Source: Hellea balneolensis
Lineage (GTDB): Bacteria > Pseudomonadota > Alphaproteobacteria > Caulobacterales > Maricaulaceae
Direction of reading: 5' to 3'
Assembly (NCBI GenBank): GCA_003233025.1
Contig: QIKS01000008.1
Location: 1 to 7,172, forward strand
Length of the DNA stretch: 7,172 bases
Shown in pieces: positions 1 through 6,549 of this stretch. A model generated the notes under the pieces. It was given only the letters and a program-made list of their open reading frames with translations, was not told the DNA's origin and did no database searches. Both the position numbers and the translations under genes were made by a program. Every line of letters starts with the position of its first letter. Position 1 is the stretch's first letter.

Positions 1-398
1 GAACTCATAATCACCTGTCCGGCATATTCCTGACCGCCATTTGTATCGAGGCCGAACAGTTTTTCTGATACGGCGTCCAAATCATTGGTCAGGCTTAAAA
101 CCTGGCGAATATAGCCCTGGGATACGGAAAGACTGGCATTGCCATATTCATAAAGCGCCAGCTCGATAAGCGGCGCCTGACCGTATTTTTCACCTTCCGA
201 CAGCTCATTGACCAATGTCCAAAGCTGGGATTTTGCCTGGTTAATCAAGCCGTCCATGGAATTACTGGTATCCAGCAAAAGCGCGATTTGAATGCGGGCT
301 TGCTCATTTGGCGTTTCGTGAGCAAGGGTGGAGACGGACAGGGCAAATGTGCTGCCCAGCCCAAATGCGGTGGTTAAGAGAAATCTGGAGAGAGACAT
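1..398 (-). CDS. Secreted VWA-domain protein, N-terminal part (cut by window edge)
   Basis: This is a partial gene; 132 complete codons are visible and the frame stays open to the left edge. Residues 1-26 look like a Sec signal peptide: a short Arg-containing start (MSLSRF), a hydrophobic stretch, and a likely cleavage after STLA at about residue 26, so the product is probably periplasmic or lipid-free secreted. A VWA domain starts near residue 35. It carries the MIDAS metal-site motif DxSxS as DTSNS at residues 43-47, preceded by a hydrophobic strand (IQIALLL). The text TNGGQEY near residues 119-125 resembles a group of bacterial VWA proteins that I recall only as 'VWA domain-containing'. 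The ATG is preceded by AAAGGT about seven bases upstream. It lies 73 bases after rpe on the same strand, across a palindrome, and so may be separately controlled. VWA domains bind protein partners through a divalent metal; the partner and specific role are unknown. Confidence 0.85.
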   Translation of the reverse strand, partial: MSLSRFLLTTAFGLGSTFALSVSTLAHETPNEQARIQIALLLDTSNSMDGLINQAKSQLWTLVNELSEGEKYGQAPLIELALYEYGNASLSVSQGYIRQVLSLTNDLDAVSEKLFGLDTNGGQEYAGQVIMS

Positions 399-413
399 AA
401 TGTGACCTTTTCG

Positions 414-438
414 TTATATGTTACGGCGTAACGTATAA
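414..438. promoter_or_regulatory. 25-bp near-perfect palindrome, candidate operator before the VWA gene
   Basis: The arms are TTATAtGTTACG and CGTAACgTATAA around a single central G at 426. Eleven of the twelve arm positions pair; only 419/433 does not. It lies 16 bases upstream of the VWA start codon, in the rpe-VWA gap. Read on the minus strand, TTATAC at 438-433 could be a -10 element, with a transcription start near 426, so a bound protein would block initiation. No good -35 element is visible. The one-base spacer makes an RNA hairpin sterically poor and there is no T-run, so a dimeric repressor site (for example TetR-type) is likelier than a terminator. The regulator is not in the window. 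Confidence 0.5.
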
Positions 439-471
439 GGCTGGGAAAATGGCCAAATCGTGGCGGGGAAA

Positions 472-1149
472 TTAATTTACAGCAAGGTTGCCTGCCTGGC
501 GGATGGCTTTGATATTGCTGGCATAAACCGACATGTCCTGCCCGCCTTTGCCGTAAACGGCGGAGCCTGCGACCAAAACATCGGCGCCGGCAGCGACAAC
601 CAGAGGCGCGGTTTGGGTGTTAATGCCGCCGTCAACCTCGATGAGAATATCCCGTTCGCCGGTCATCTTTTTTAAGGTGCGGATTTTATCAAGCTGGGAA
701 TGTAAAAAACTTTGCCCGCCAAATCCGGGGTTGACCGACATGACAATAATCAGATCAAGCCTGTCCAAAACATGCTCGATCACCACCGCCGGTGTTGACG
801 GGTTTAGCGCAACTCCGGCCTTGCAGCCGAGATCGCGTATGACTTGCAGGCTGCGATCAAGATGGGGGTGGGCTTCGGGGTGAATGGAAATATGGTCGGC
901 ACCTGCCTTGGCAAAGGCCTCCAAAAATGGATCAGCTGGCTCGATCATCAAATGAACATCCATGACCGTCTTGATATGGGGGCGGATAGCCGCACACACA
1001 TCCGGGCCGATGGTCAAATTGGGTACATAATGTCCGTCCATCACATCCACATGCACCCAGTCGCACCCAGCCTCCTCGATAGCGCGAATTTCGGCGCCAA
1101 GCTGAGCAAAGTCCGCCGACAGAATGGAGGGGGATATTTTAAGGGGCAT
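472..1149 (-). CDS. rpe: Ribulose-phosphate 3-epimerase
   Basis: The enzyme interconverts D-ribulose 5-phosphate and D-xylulose 5-phosphate in the cytoplasm, in the pentose phosphate pathway and in Calvin or RuMP regeneration. At 225 residues it has normal length and a complete (beta/alpha)8 barrel. Visible signatures are SILSADF (8-14), [12 protein letters not shown] (33-44), DVHLMIE (64-70), NPSTP (116-120), VNPGFGGQ (139-146), and EVDGGIN (171-177) followed by the phosphate-binding AGSAVYG (194-200). The expected metal ligands H33, D35, H66 and D173 are present, with D35 and D173 as the acid/base pair. The ATG has AGGAA about nine bases upstream, overlapping the fba stop; the gap to fba is 11 bases, so it is translated as the last gene of the fbp-tkt-fba-rpe operon. 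In Calvin-cycle nomenclature this would be cbbE, but no RuBisCO or phosphoribulokinase gene is seen here. Confidence 0.97.
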   Translation of the reverse strand: MPLKISPSILSADFAQLGAEIRAIEEAGCDWVHVDVMDGHYVPNLTIGPDVCAAIRPHIKTVMDVHLMIEPADPFLEAFAKAGADHISIHPEAHPHLDRSLQVIRDLGCKAGVALNPSTPAVVIEHVLDRLDLIIVMSVNPGFGGQSFLHSQLDKIRTLKKMTGERDILIEVDGGINTQTAPLVVAAGADVLVAGSAVYGKGGQDMSVYASNIKAIRQAGNLAVN

Positions 1150-1160
1150 GGCTGATATTC

Positions 1161-2225
1161 CTAACTAATTTTGGGGGCGAGGCTTCCGTCCGCATACCGT
1201 TTGGCCATGTCGGCCATGGGGATCACTCTTATTTTCGAAGCATTACCAGCGGTTTGAAACTGTTCATAGCGGTCGGTACAAAGTTTTTGCATGGCGTCCA
1301 TAGAGGGGCCAAGAAATTTTCGCGGGTCGAACTGTTTTTTGTCTTGCTCGGCCACTTTGCGAAATTGTGCGGTGATGGCGAGGCGGCAATCCGTGTCGAT
1401 ATTGACCTTGCGCACGCCGTATTTAATGCCCTTGATAATTTCCTCAATAGGTACGCCGTAAGTTTGGGGCAGACCGCCGCCGTATTTATTAAATAGGTCT
1501 TGTAATTCTTGTGGCACCGAACTGGAGCCATGCATGACCAGATGGGTATCTGGCAGACGTTTGTGGATTGCTTCCACCCTGTCCATGGCCAAAATATCAC
1601 CGGTTGGCTTTTTGGAAAACTTATAAGCGCCGTGGGATGTGCCCATAGCGATGGCCAAAGCGTCGCACTGAGTTGCCTTGACAAAAACGGCGGCTTCATC
1701 TGGATCGGTCAGCAGCATGTCCATAGACAATGCCCCTTCAAATCCGTGCCCGTCTTCCGCCTCGCCCATGCCGGTTTCCAATGACCCCAGACAGCCAAGC
1801 TCCCCTTCAACGGACGCGCCAACATCGTGTGCGACCTCTGTCACATATTTGGTGATATTTTCATTATATTCGTAACTGGCAGGCGTTTTGGCATCAGCTT
1901 CCAGGGAGCCGTCCATCATGACGGAGGTAAATCCGGCCTGCAAGGCGGAGAAACATGTAGCGCCATTATTGCCGTGGTCCTGGTGCAAGCAGATCGGAAT
2001 GCCCGGATACATTTCCTCGGCCGCCTCAACCATTTTAACCAACATGATATCACCGGCGTAAGCCCGCGCCCCGCGTGAAGCTTGCAGGATCACCGGCGCG
2101 TCCGTGGCTTTGGCAGCTTCCATAATCGCCAGCACTTGCTCCATATTATTGATGTTAAAGGCGGGAACACCGTAATCATGCTCAGCCGCATGGTCGAGCA
2201 ATTGTCGTAAAGTGATGCGGGCCAT
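1161..2225 (-). CDS. fba: Class II fructose-1,6-bisphosphate aldolase, Calvin-cycle subtype
   Basis: This zinc-dependent cytoplasmic aldolase joins dihydroxyacetone phosphate and glyceraldehyde 3-phosphate to fructose 1,6-bisphosphate, or cleaves it; enzymes of this class can also make sedoheptulose 1,7-bisphosphate from erythrose 4-phosphate. The 354 residues and the opening [22 protein letters not shown] match the Calvin-cycle subtype (CbbA) better than the E. coli FbaA type. HQDHG at 81-85 holds the catalytic Asp (D83) and the first zinc His (H84). EGELGCLG at 140-147, GTSHGAYKF around H198 and MHGSSS around H232 supply the other metal and phosphate residues, and VNIDTD near 275-280 is the substrate-binding stretch. 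AGAGGA about seven bases before the ATG overlaps the tkt stop (gap 9 bases), indicating coupled expression. The symbol cbbA would be equally fitting if the organism proves autotrophic. Confidence 0.97.
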   Translation of the reverse strand: MARITLRQLLDHAAEHDYGVPAFNINNMEQVLAIMEAAKATDAPVILQASRGARAYAGDIMLVKMVEAAEEMYPGIPICLHQDHGNNGATCFSALQAGFTSVMMDGSLEADAKTPASYEYNENITKYVTEVAHDVGASVEGELGCLGSLETGMGEAEDGHGFEGALSMDMLLTDPDEAAVFVKATQCDALAIAMGTSHGAYKFSKKPTGDILAMDRVEAIHKRLPDTHLVMHGSSSVPQELQDLFNKYGGGLPQTYGVPIEEIIKGIKYGVRKVNIDTDCRLAITAQFRKVAEQDKKQFDPRKFLGPSMDAMQKLCTDRYEQFQTAGNASKIRVIPMADMAKRYADGSLAPKIS

Positions 2226-2234
2226 AATGTCCTC

Positions 2235-4208
2235 TTATGCTAAAATGTCTTTGGCTTTGGCCGTCACGGCCTCTGTGGTAATGCCAAAATGTTTAAACAG
2301 GGCCGGCGCCGGGGCGGAGCCACCGAAACTACTCATGCCGATGAAATGATCTGCCGTCTTTATATAGCGCTCCCAGCCAAAAGCCACCGCCGCCTCGATG
2401 GCCAGACGGGGGGCGTCACCCAAAACGCTCTGTTGATAGGCCCGGTCTTGTTTTTCAAAAAACTCCCAACACGGCATGGAAACCACCGCCGCCTTAATGC
2501 CGCTCCGGGCGAGAATATCGGCGGCTTCACAAGCCAGATGAACTTCCGAGCCTGTGGCCAGCAAGGTAATGTCGCGAGGCCCTTGCGGGTTTTTGATAAT
2601 ATAAGCCCCTTTTGCGACAAGGCTTTCGTCGCTGTGTTCGGTGCGTAATGTTGGCAGGTTTTGACGGGTCAGAACGAGAGAGCTGGGCGTGGTTCTGGCT
2701 TCCAGTGCGCATTGCCAGCTTTCCGCCGCCTCCACCGCGTCGCACGGACGGATGACATTGTGGTTGGGCAAGGCGCGCAATGTTGCCAGTGTCTCAACCG
2801 GTTGATGGGTTGGCCCGTCTTCGCCCAAGCCGATACTGTCATGGGTCAGCACATAAATCACCCGCAGCCCCATCAATGAAGACAGGCGCATGGCACCAAG
2901 CATATAGCCAGCAAAGACGAAAAACGTGCCCCCATAAGGAATGAAGCCGCCGTGCAAGGCAATGCCGTTCATGATCGCCGCCATGGCATGTTCGCGCACG
3001 CCGTAATAAATATAACGGCCGCCGTAATTGTCAGCCGAGACAATACCCATGCCGTCGGTCAATGTGTTGTTGGACCCGGTCAGATCCGCCGAGCCGCCAA
3101 TGGTGATGGGGCAAAGCTCATTGACCACTTCCAAAGCATTTTGCGATGATTTGCGTGTGGCCAAACTTGGAGCGGTGCGGCTGATCTCCGCTTTTAACCC
3201 ATTGATGCCCTTGCCCAACTTTTTAGGTAATTTGCCCTGGACGCCGTCCGTAAATTCGTCCTTGTTTTTTGACTTCTTAAGCCGCTTGTCCCAGGCGGCT
3301 CTCTCATCCGCACTTCTTCTGCCAACCTCGCGCCAGGCCGATAAAATATCTGTCGGGATTTCAAAAGCCGGCGCGTCCCAACCCAAAGCTTTGCGGGTCG
3401 CGGAAATTTCTTCTGCGCCCAGCGGCGCGCCGTGGACTTTATGGCTGCCTGATTTGTTGGGCGCACCTTTGCCGATCACCGTTTTTAAGGCGATAAATGA
3501 CGGCATGGCGCTCTCTTGCTTGGCGGCGGTGAGGGCCTTGTCAATGGCATCTGGATCATGACCGTCCACGGACTGCACATGCCAGCCAGACGCGGCAAAC
3601 CGGGCTTGTTGATCCGTCGATGTTGACAAATCCGTGCCGCCGTCAATGGTGATGGCATTATCATCCCACAAGACAATGAGCCGCCCGAGCTTTGCGTGGC
3701 CGGCAAAATCAATGGCTTCGTGGCTAATCCCCTCCATCAAGCACCCATCGCCGGCAATCACATAGGTATAGTGGTTAACAAGCGGATCGCCAAAATTGGC
3801 GTTTTGCACCCGCTCCGCCAATGCCATGCCGACGGCGGTGGTGATCCCTTGGCCGAGCGGCCCGGTGGTGGCTTCCACCCCGTCCACATGGCCATATTCC
3901 GGATGGCCCGCAGTGATGGCGCCAAATTGGCGGAAATTTTTAATTTGCTCGATGGTCATATCCGAATATCCGAGCAAATAATGCACAGCATATTGCAACA
4001 TGGACGCATGACCTGCCGACAAGACAAACCTGTCCCGATCAGCCCACGTTGGCACGGACGGATCTATTTTAATATGTTTGCTAAACAAGACGGTCGCCGC
4101 GTCCGCCAAGCCCATCGGCGCGCCCGGGTGCCCGGAATTGGCCGCCTGGATTGCGTCCATAGCGAGAAAGCGAATACTATTGGCCATTTGGTCGTGGGTG
4201 ATGGTCAT
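2235..4208 (-). CDS. tkt: Transketolase
   Basis: This thiamine-diphosphate and Mg2+ enzyme moves two-carbon ketol units between xylulose 5-phosphate and aldose phosphates, in the pentose phosphate or Calvin pathways. It is full length, at 657 residues from this ATG. Positions counted from the TTG six bases upstream: SGHPGAPMG (27-35) and HPEYGHVDG (104-112) in the N-terminal domain; the ThDP/Mg motif GDGCLMEG (155-162) ending near N186; [10 protein letters not shown] (258-267); the pyrimidine domain with [10 protein letters not shown] (373-382), YGVREHA with catalytic E408, and GEDGPTHQP (464-472); and a C-terminal domain from about 540 (LLATGSEV). The start is ambiguous. ATG at 4208 lies 11 bases from AAGGA, while an in-frame TTG at 4214 lies only 5 bases from it; I favour ATG. 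The Shine-Dalgarno overlaps the fbp stop. It is the second gene of the operon (cbbT in Calvin nomenclature). Confidence 0.96.
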   Translation of the reverse strand: MTITHDQMANSIRFLAMDAIQAANSGHPGAPMGLADAATVLFSKHIKIDPSVPTWADRDRFVLSAGHASMLQYAVHYLLGYSDMTIEQIKNFRQFGAITAGHPEYGHVDGVEATTGPLGQGITTAVGMALAERVQNANFGDPLVNHYTYVIAGDGCLMEGISHEAIDFAGHAKLGRLIVLWDDNAITIDGGTDLSTSTDQQARFAASGWHVQSVDGHDPDAIDKALTAAKQESAMPSFIALKTVIGKGAPNKSGSHKVHGAPLGAEEISATRKALGWDAPAFEIPTDILSAWREVGRRSADERAAWDKRLKKSKNKDEFTDGVQGKLPKKLGKGINGLKAEISRTAPSLATRKSSQNALEVVNELCPITIGGSADLTGSNNTLTDGMGIVSADNYGGRYIYYGVREHAMAAIMNGIALHGGFIPYGGTFFVFAGYMLGAMRLSSLMGLRVIYVLTHDSIGLGEDGPTHQPVETLATLRALPNHNVIRPCDAVEAAESWQCALEARTTPSSLVLTRQNLPTLRTEHSDESLVAKGAYIIKNPQGPRDITLLATGSEVHLACEAADILARSGIKAAVVSMPCWEFFEKQDRAYQQSVLGDAPRLAIEAAVAFGWERYIKTADHFIGMSSFGGSAPAPALFKHFGITTEAVTAKAKDILA

Positions 4209-4222
4209 TGTCAATTTCGTCC

Positions 4223-5200
4223 TTATGTTTTTTCGTTATAGTGTGCTAATTTTCGTACTGGCGCTGGCGACCCGAAGATAAAGGGGACGCGCTGATGCAA
4301 GGTTGCAAGCTTTATATCCAAAATCCGCTGGTCGCCGTCCGTAGCCACCCCGCCCGCTTGTTCAATAACAAAGGCCACGGGCGCGGCCTCATAAAGCAGG
4401 CGCAAACGTCCGGCTTCATAGCCCGGCCGATCGTCGCTTGGATAGAGGAATATGCCGCCGCGCACCAAAACCCTGTAGGCATCGGCGACCAATGACCCGA
4501 CCCAGCGCATATTATATTTGCGTCCCAAAGGCCCGCCCTCGCCTTTGATGCAGTCTTTGATATAGCGCTGCACGTCTTGCTGCCAATGGGCCATATTTGA
4601 GGCATTAATGGCAAATTCCGTACTGTCGCCAGAAATGCTCATTTTGGGGATCGCCAGCTCAAAACTTTCGCACGCCCGGTTGAGCACATAAAGCGCGGTG
4701 CCGTCGCCGGTGGTGATGACCAGTGTGGTTTGCGGCCCATAGACGAAAAACCCGCCAGCGATTTGTTCGTGGCCGGGGCGAAAAAAACTTGAGCGCTCAT
4801 CTGCGCCCACCGGATAAATTGAGAAAATTGTGCCAATGGAAACATTGGTATCAATATTGGACGACCCGTCCAGCGGATCTGAAGCGACGGCCACAAGTCC
4901 GTTTTTGTCGAGAGGGATAATATCGTCGCGTTCTTCTGAGGCATAATAGGCCACAGATGCGGTTCGCAAAGCTTGTGTGACCAGCTCGTCACTGCGCACG
5001 TCCAAAGCTTTCTGGCTATCACCATCGGCATTGGCTTGCCCGGTTTCTGCGCCTATATTTTCTTCCAAAGGCCCGCGGGCGCAAATCTTGGAGATGTCAA
5101 AAGCGGCAACGCACAGGGCGGATACGGTTTCGCGCACAGCCATGCGCAAGGGCATGTCTTTGATAGTGTTTGCAAATTGATCTGCAAATACGATGGTCAT
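4223..5200 (-). CDS. fbp: Class I fructose-1,6-bisphosphatase
   Basis: The enzyme hydrolyses fructose 1,6-bisphosphate to fructose 6-phosphate, the committed step of gluconeogenesis and of Calvin/RuMP regeneration; some bacterial class I enzymes also act on sedoheptulose 1,7-bisphosphate. The 325 residues are a normal length. Metal-binding residues are visible as SEE (88-90), DPLDGSSN with D108 and D111 (108-115), and E271 in LLYEAAP. Other family marks are IGTIFSIYP (122-130), YGPQTTLV (154-161), the substrate-binding region [11 protein letters not shown] (230-240), FLYPSD (251-256) and the C-terminal [11 protein letters not shown] (301-311). The ATG at 5200 is bounded by an in-frame TGA 13 bases upstream, so no longer start is possible. 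The local Shine-Dalgarno is poor (GGGTAAGCGA) and lies inside a 12-nt tandem repeat. It is the first gene of the four-gene operon, 88 bases downstream of the Ada-type gene on the same strand. Also called cbbF. Confidence 0.97.
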   Translation of the reverse strand: MTIVFADQFANTIKDMPLRMAVRETVSALCVAAFDISKICARGPLEENIGAETGQANADGDSQKALDVRSDELVTQALRTASVAYYASEERDDIIPLDKNGLVAVASDPLDGSSNIDTNVSIGTIFSIYPVGADERSSFFRPGHEQIAGGFFVYGPQTTLVITTGDGTALYVLNRACESFELAIPKMSISGDSTEFAINASNMAHWQQDVQRYIKDCIKGEGGPLGRKYNMRWVGSLVADAYRVLVRGGIFLYPSDDRPGYEAGRLRLLYEAAPVAFVIEQAGGVATDGDQRILDIKLATLHQRVPFIFGSPAPVRKLAHYNEKT

Positions 5201-5251
5201 TCGCTTACCCGTTCATTTACCCATTCATTTACCGGTGGCTGCGAATACCAT
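5201..5251 (-). promoter_or_regulatory. fbp leader with 12-nt tandem repeat and chained minimal ORFs
   Basis: On the minus strand the pattern GGTAA-ATGAAY-G recurs with a 12-nt period, so that GGTAA occurs three times, the last just before the fbp ATG. The repeat reads as two complete four-codon ORFs, ATG AAT GGG TAA (5228-5217) and ATG AAC GGG TAA (5216-5205), both encoding Met-Asn-Gly. The second starts directly after the first stops and ends four bases before fbp. A further nine-codon frame, MVFAATGK plus stop (5251-5225), overlaps the first by ATGA. None has a recognisable Shine-Dalgarno. The repeat itself is directly visible; translation or a regulatory role is speculation. Confidence 0.4.
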
Positions 5252-5288
5252 GTTTAACTTTTGTTTTCACCTTGTTTATGCGTTCAAA

Positions 5289-5846
5289 TCAGATTTTCTT
5301 GCGGATATGGGACGGCGGGAACCTATAGGTTTCCTTAAACACGCCGTTAAAGCGGCGCAGGGATTTAAATCCGGCCAAAAAAGCGATTTCCGTTATGGGT
5401 AAATCGGTTTCGTCCAATAAGCGTTTCGCTTTTTGTATCCGCAAGGTTTTGGCAACACGGCCGGGCGAGCTGCCTAGATATTGAGCAAATAACCGGCTTA
5501 GATGGCGCGGCCCGATGCCAAGCTTCCCGGCAAACCGCTCCATATCCATGTCGTCCAAATCCCCGTTCTCAATCATTTTCAGCGCCCGGCTGAAAGTGGT
5601 TTTCGTGCCATTCCAAGCTGGCGAAAAAGGCGCGCTCTCAGGGCGGCAGCGCAAGCAGGGCCGATAACCCGCATCTTCGCAAGCCGCAGCGCTGGGCAGA
5701 TAGCTAACATTCTTTGCCAACGGTTGTTTGACCGGGCAAATGGGGCGGCAATAAATGCGCGTGGTTTTGACAACGGTAAAAAATACGCCGTCAAATTTAA
5801 CGTCTCTGTTGAGCCGCGCCGCTTCGCATGTATTTACATCAAGCAT
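5289..5846 (-). CDS. ada: Ada-type methylphosphotriester sensor with AraC-type DNA-binding domain
   Basis: This is a 185-residue, two-domain protein. Residues 1-75 form the Ada zinc-binding domain with C33, C37, C64 and C67, in the same C-x3-C-x26-C-x2-C spacing as E. coli Ada C38/C42/C69/C72. C33 would take the methyl group from damaged phosphotriesters, which in Ada turns on DNA binding. Residues 83-185 form an AraC-type pair of helix-turn-helices (MERFAGKLGIGPRHLSRLF and ITEIAFLAGFKSLRRF). The chain stops right after the second HTH. It has no methyltransferase domain and no AlkA glycosylase domain, although its text most resembles Ada-HTH-AlkA fusion proteins. Domain content matches B. subtilis AdaA. 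I chose ATG 5846 because AGGAGA lies eight bases upstream and the family begins here (MLDVNTC); the longer frame from 5987 would run into ogt. It is divergent from ogt, probably its activator, and lies 88 bases before fbp with no visible terminator. Confidence 0.88.
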   Translation of the reverse strand: MLDVNTCEAARLNRDVKFDGVFFTVVKTTRIYCRPICPVKQPLAKNVSYLPSAAACEDAGYRPCLRCRPESAPFSPAWNGTKTTFSRALKMIENGDLDDMDMERFAGKLGIGPRHLSRLFAQYLGSSPGRVAKTLRIQKAKRLLDETDLPITEIAFLAGFKSLRRFNGVFKETYRFPPSHIRKKI

Positions 5847-5976
5847 GAATGTTTTCTCCTGATCGGTAAAGCTATGCTCATTTTTGTCGGCTTCAAACTC
5901 ATTTATAGATACCATGTCCGAATGTGACGAGATAGGGTGAGTATAAAATGCATACTGCTTCAAAAAGGAAAGCCCT
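5847..5976. promoter_or_regulatory. Divergent control region between the Ada-type gene and ogt
   Basis: These 130 bases must hold both promoters. For the Ada-type gene (minus strand) a plausible sigma70-like pair is TCGTCA (5930-5925) and TATAAA (5907-5902) with 17 bases between. For ogt (plus strand) there is a TATAAA at 5942-5947 but no recognisable -35 at 16-18 bases, which would fit a promoter needing an activator. An imperfect inverted pair AGTAT/ATACT (5940-5944, 5952-5956) flanks that -10. I could not find the E. coli Ada box (AAT-N6-GCAAA). The ogt Shine-Dalgarno AAGGAAA (5965-5971) lies about five bases before its ATG. The promoter calls are weak; the divergent layout is certain. Confidence 0.45.
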
Positions 5977-6549
5977 ATGTCGCACACAACGCCTTTACGA
6001 AATAAAAATTATGATACGGACAGCGACAAAAAAGTCGTCTCGCCGTACATCACCCATTATTGCACCATGGACAGCCCGGTCGGGCCGCTGATGTTAGCGG
6101 GATGTGCGCAAGGTTTGCGCATGGTCAATTTCCCCAAAGGCGCGCAAGCGCGACAGCCCCATGAAAGTTGGCAGGAAGACGCAGGTGTTTTTACCGACGC
6201 CACCGACCAGCTTCGCGCTTATTTCGCTGGAGACTTACAAATATTCACCCTGGACTTATTGCTGGAGCAAGGCACAGATTTTCAAAAAACGGTTTGGGCC
6301 GCCCTGCAAGACGTGCCGTTTGGCGGTCTGGCTTCTTACGGCGATATCGCCAAAACCCTCGGCAAGCCCGGCGCGGCGCGGGCAGTCGGCGGTGCCAATA
6401 ACGCCAACCCCATCCCGATCATCATCCCGTGTCACAGAATTATCGGCGCCAATAAATCCCTGACCGGATTTGGCGGCGGCTTGGCCACCAAAAAACACCT
6501 GCTCGACCACGAAGCCAAATATGCACGCCTCGAAGGGCGGTTGCTTTAG
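5977..6549 (+). CDS. ogt: O6-alkylguanine-DNA alkyltransferase
   Basis: This suicide repair protein takes the methyl or alkyl group from O6-alkylguanine (and O4-alkylthymine) in DNA onto its own cysteine. It has 190 residues. The active site IPCHRIIG holds the nucleophile C152 and H153. It is preceded by the DNA-binding HTH region VPFGGLASYGDIAKTLGKPG (113-132), with Y121, the arginine finger R135 in ARAVGGANN, and the Asn hinge at 141-143. After it come the family's LTGFGGGL (162-169) and KKHLLDHE (172-179). The N-terminal ribonuclease-like domain starts at MDSPVGPL (31-38). The 30 residues before it are a variable extension. ATG 5977 was kept because AAGGAAA precedes it, while Met31 has no Shine-Dalgarno. 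It equals the C-terminal half of E. coli Ada, or B. subtilis AdaB, and is divergent from the Ada-type gene. Its stop overlaps that of dinB by four bases. Confidence 0.95.
   Translation: MSHTTPLRNKNYDTDSDKKVVSPYITHYCTMDSPVGPLMLAGCAQGLRMVNFPKGAQARQPHESWQEDAGVFTDATDQLRAYFAGDLQIFTLDLLLEQGTDFQKTVWAALQDVPFGGLASYGDIAKTLGKPGAARAVGGANNANPIPIIIPCHRIIGANKSLTGFGGGLATKKHLLDHEAKYARLEGRLL

Noticed and set aside
844..1155. Plus-strand frame of 103 codons opposite rpe
   Set aside because: It is antisense to the well-conserved epimerase and resembles no known protein.
3028..4241. Long plus-strand frames of 177 and 181 codons opposite tkt (3028-3561 and 3696-4241)
   Set aside because: They lie antisense to a clearly conserved transketolase, show no recognisable domain, and are expected by-products of its codon pattern.
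472..5200. Calling the operon a Calvin-cycle (cbb) operon
   Set aside because: The aldolase subtype and gene content are compatible, but no RuBisCO, phosphoribulokinase or cbbR is in view, and the upstream divergent-regulator position is taken by repair genes. Neutral symbols were used instead.
5890..5964. Direct repeat GCTTCAAA at 5890-5897 and 5957-5964, as possible Ada binding sites
   Set aside because: An eight-base repeat within 130 bases is not unlikely by chance, and the copies lie too far downstream relative to the promoters to be convincing activator sites.
5847..5987. Upstream extension of the Ada-type gene by 47 codons to ATG 5987
   Set aside because: The extension does not look like the family, has no good Shine-Dalgarno, and would overlap the ogt start and its ribosome binding site. 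The internal ATG at 5846 has AGGAGA at ideal distance and the family's usual N-terminus.
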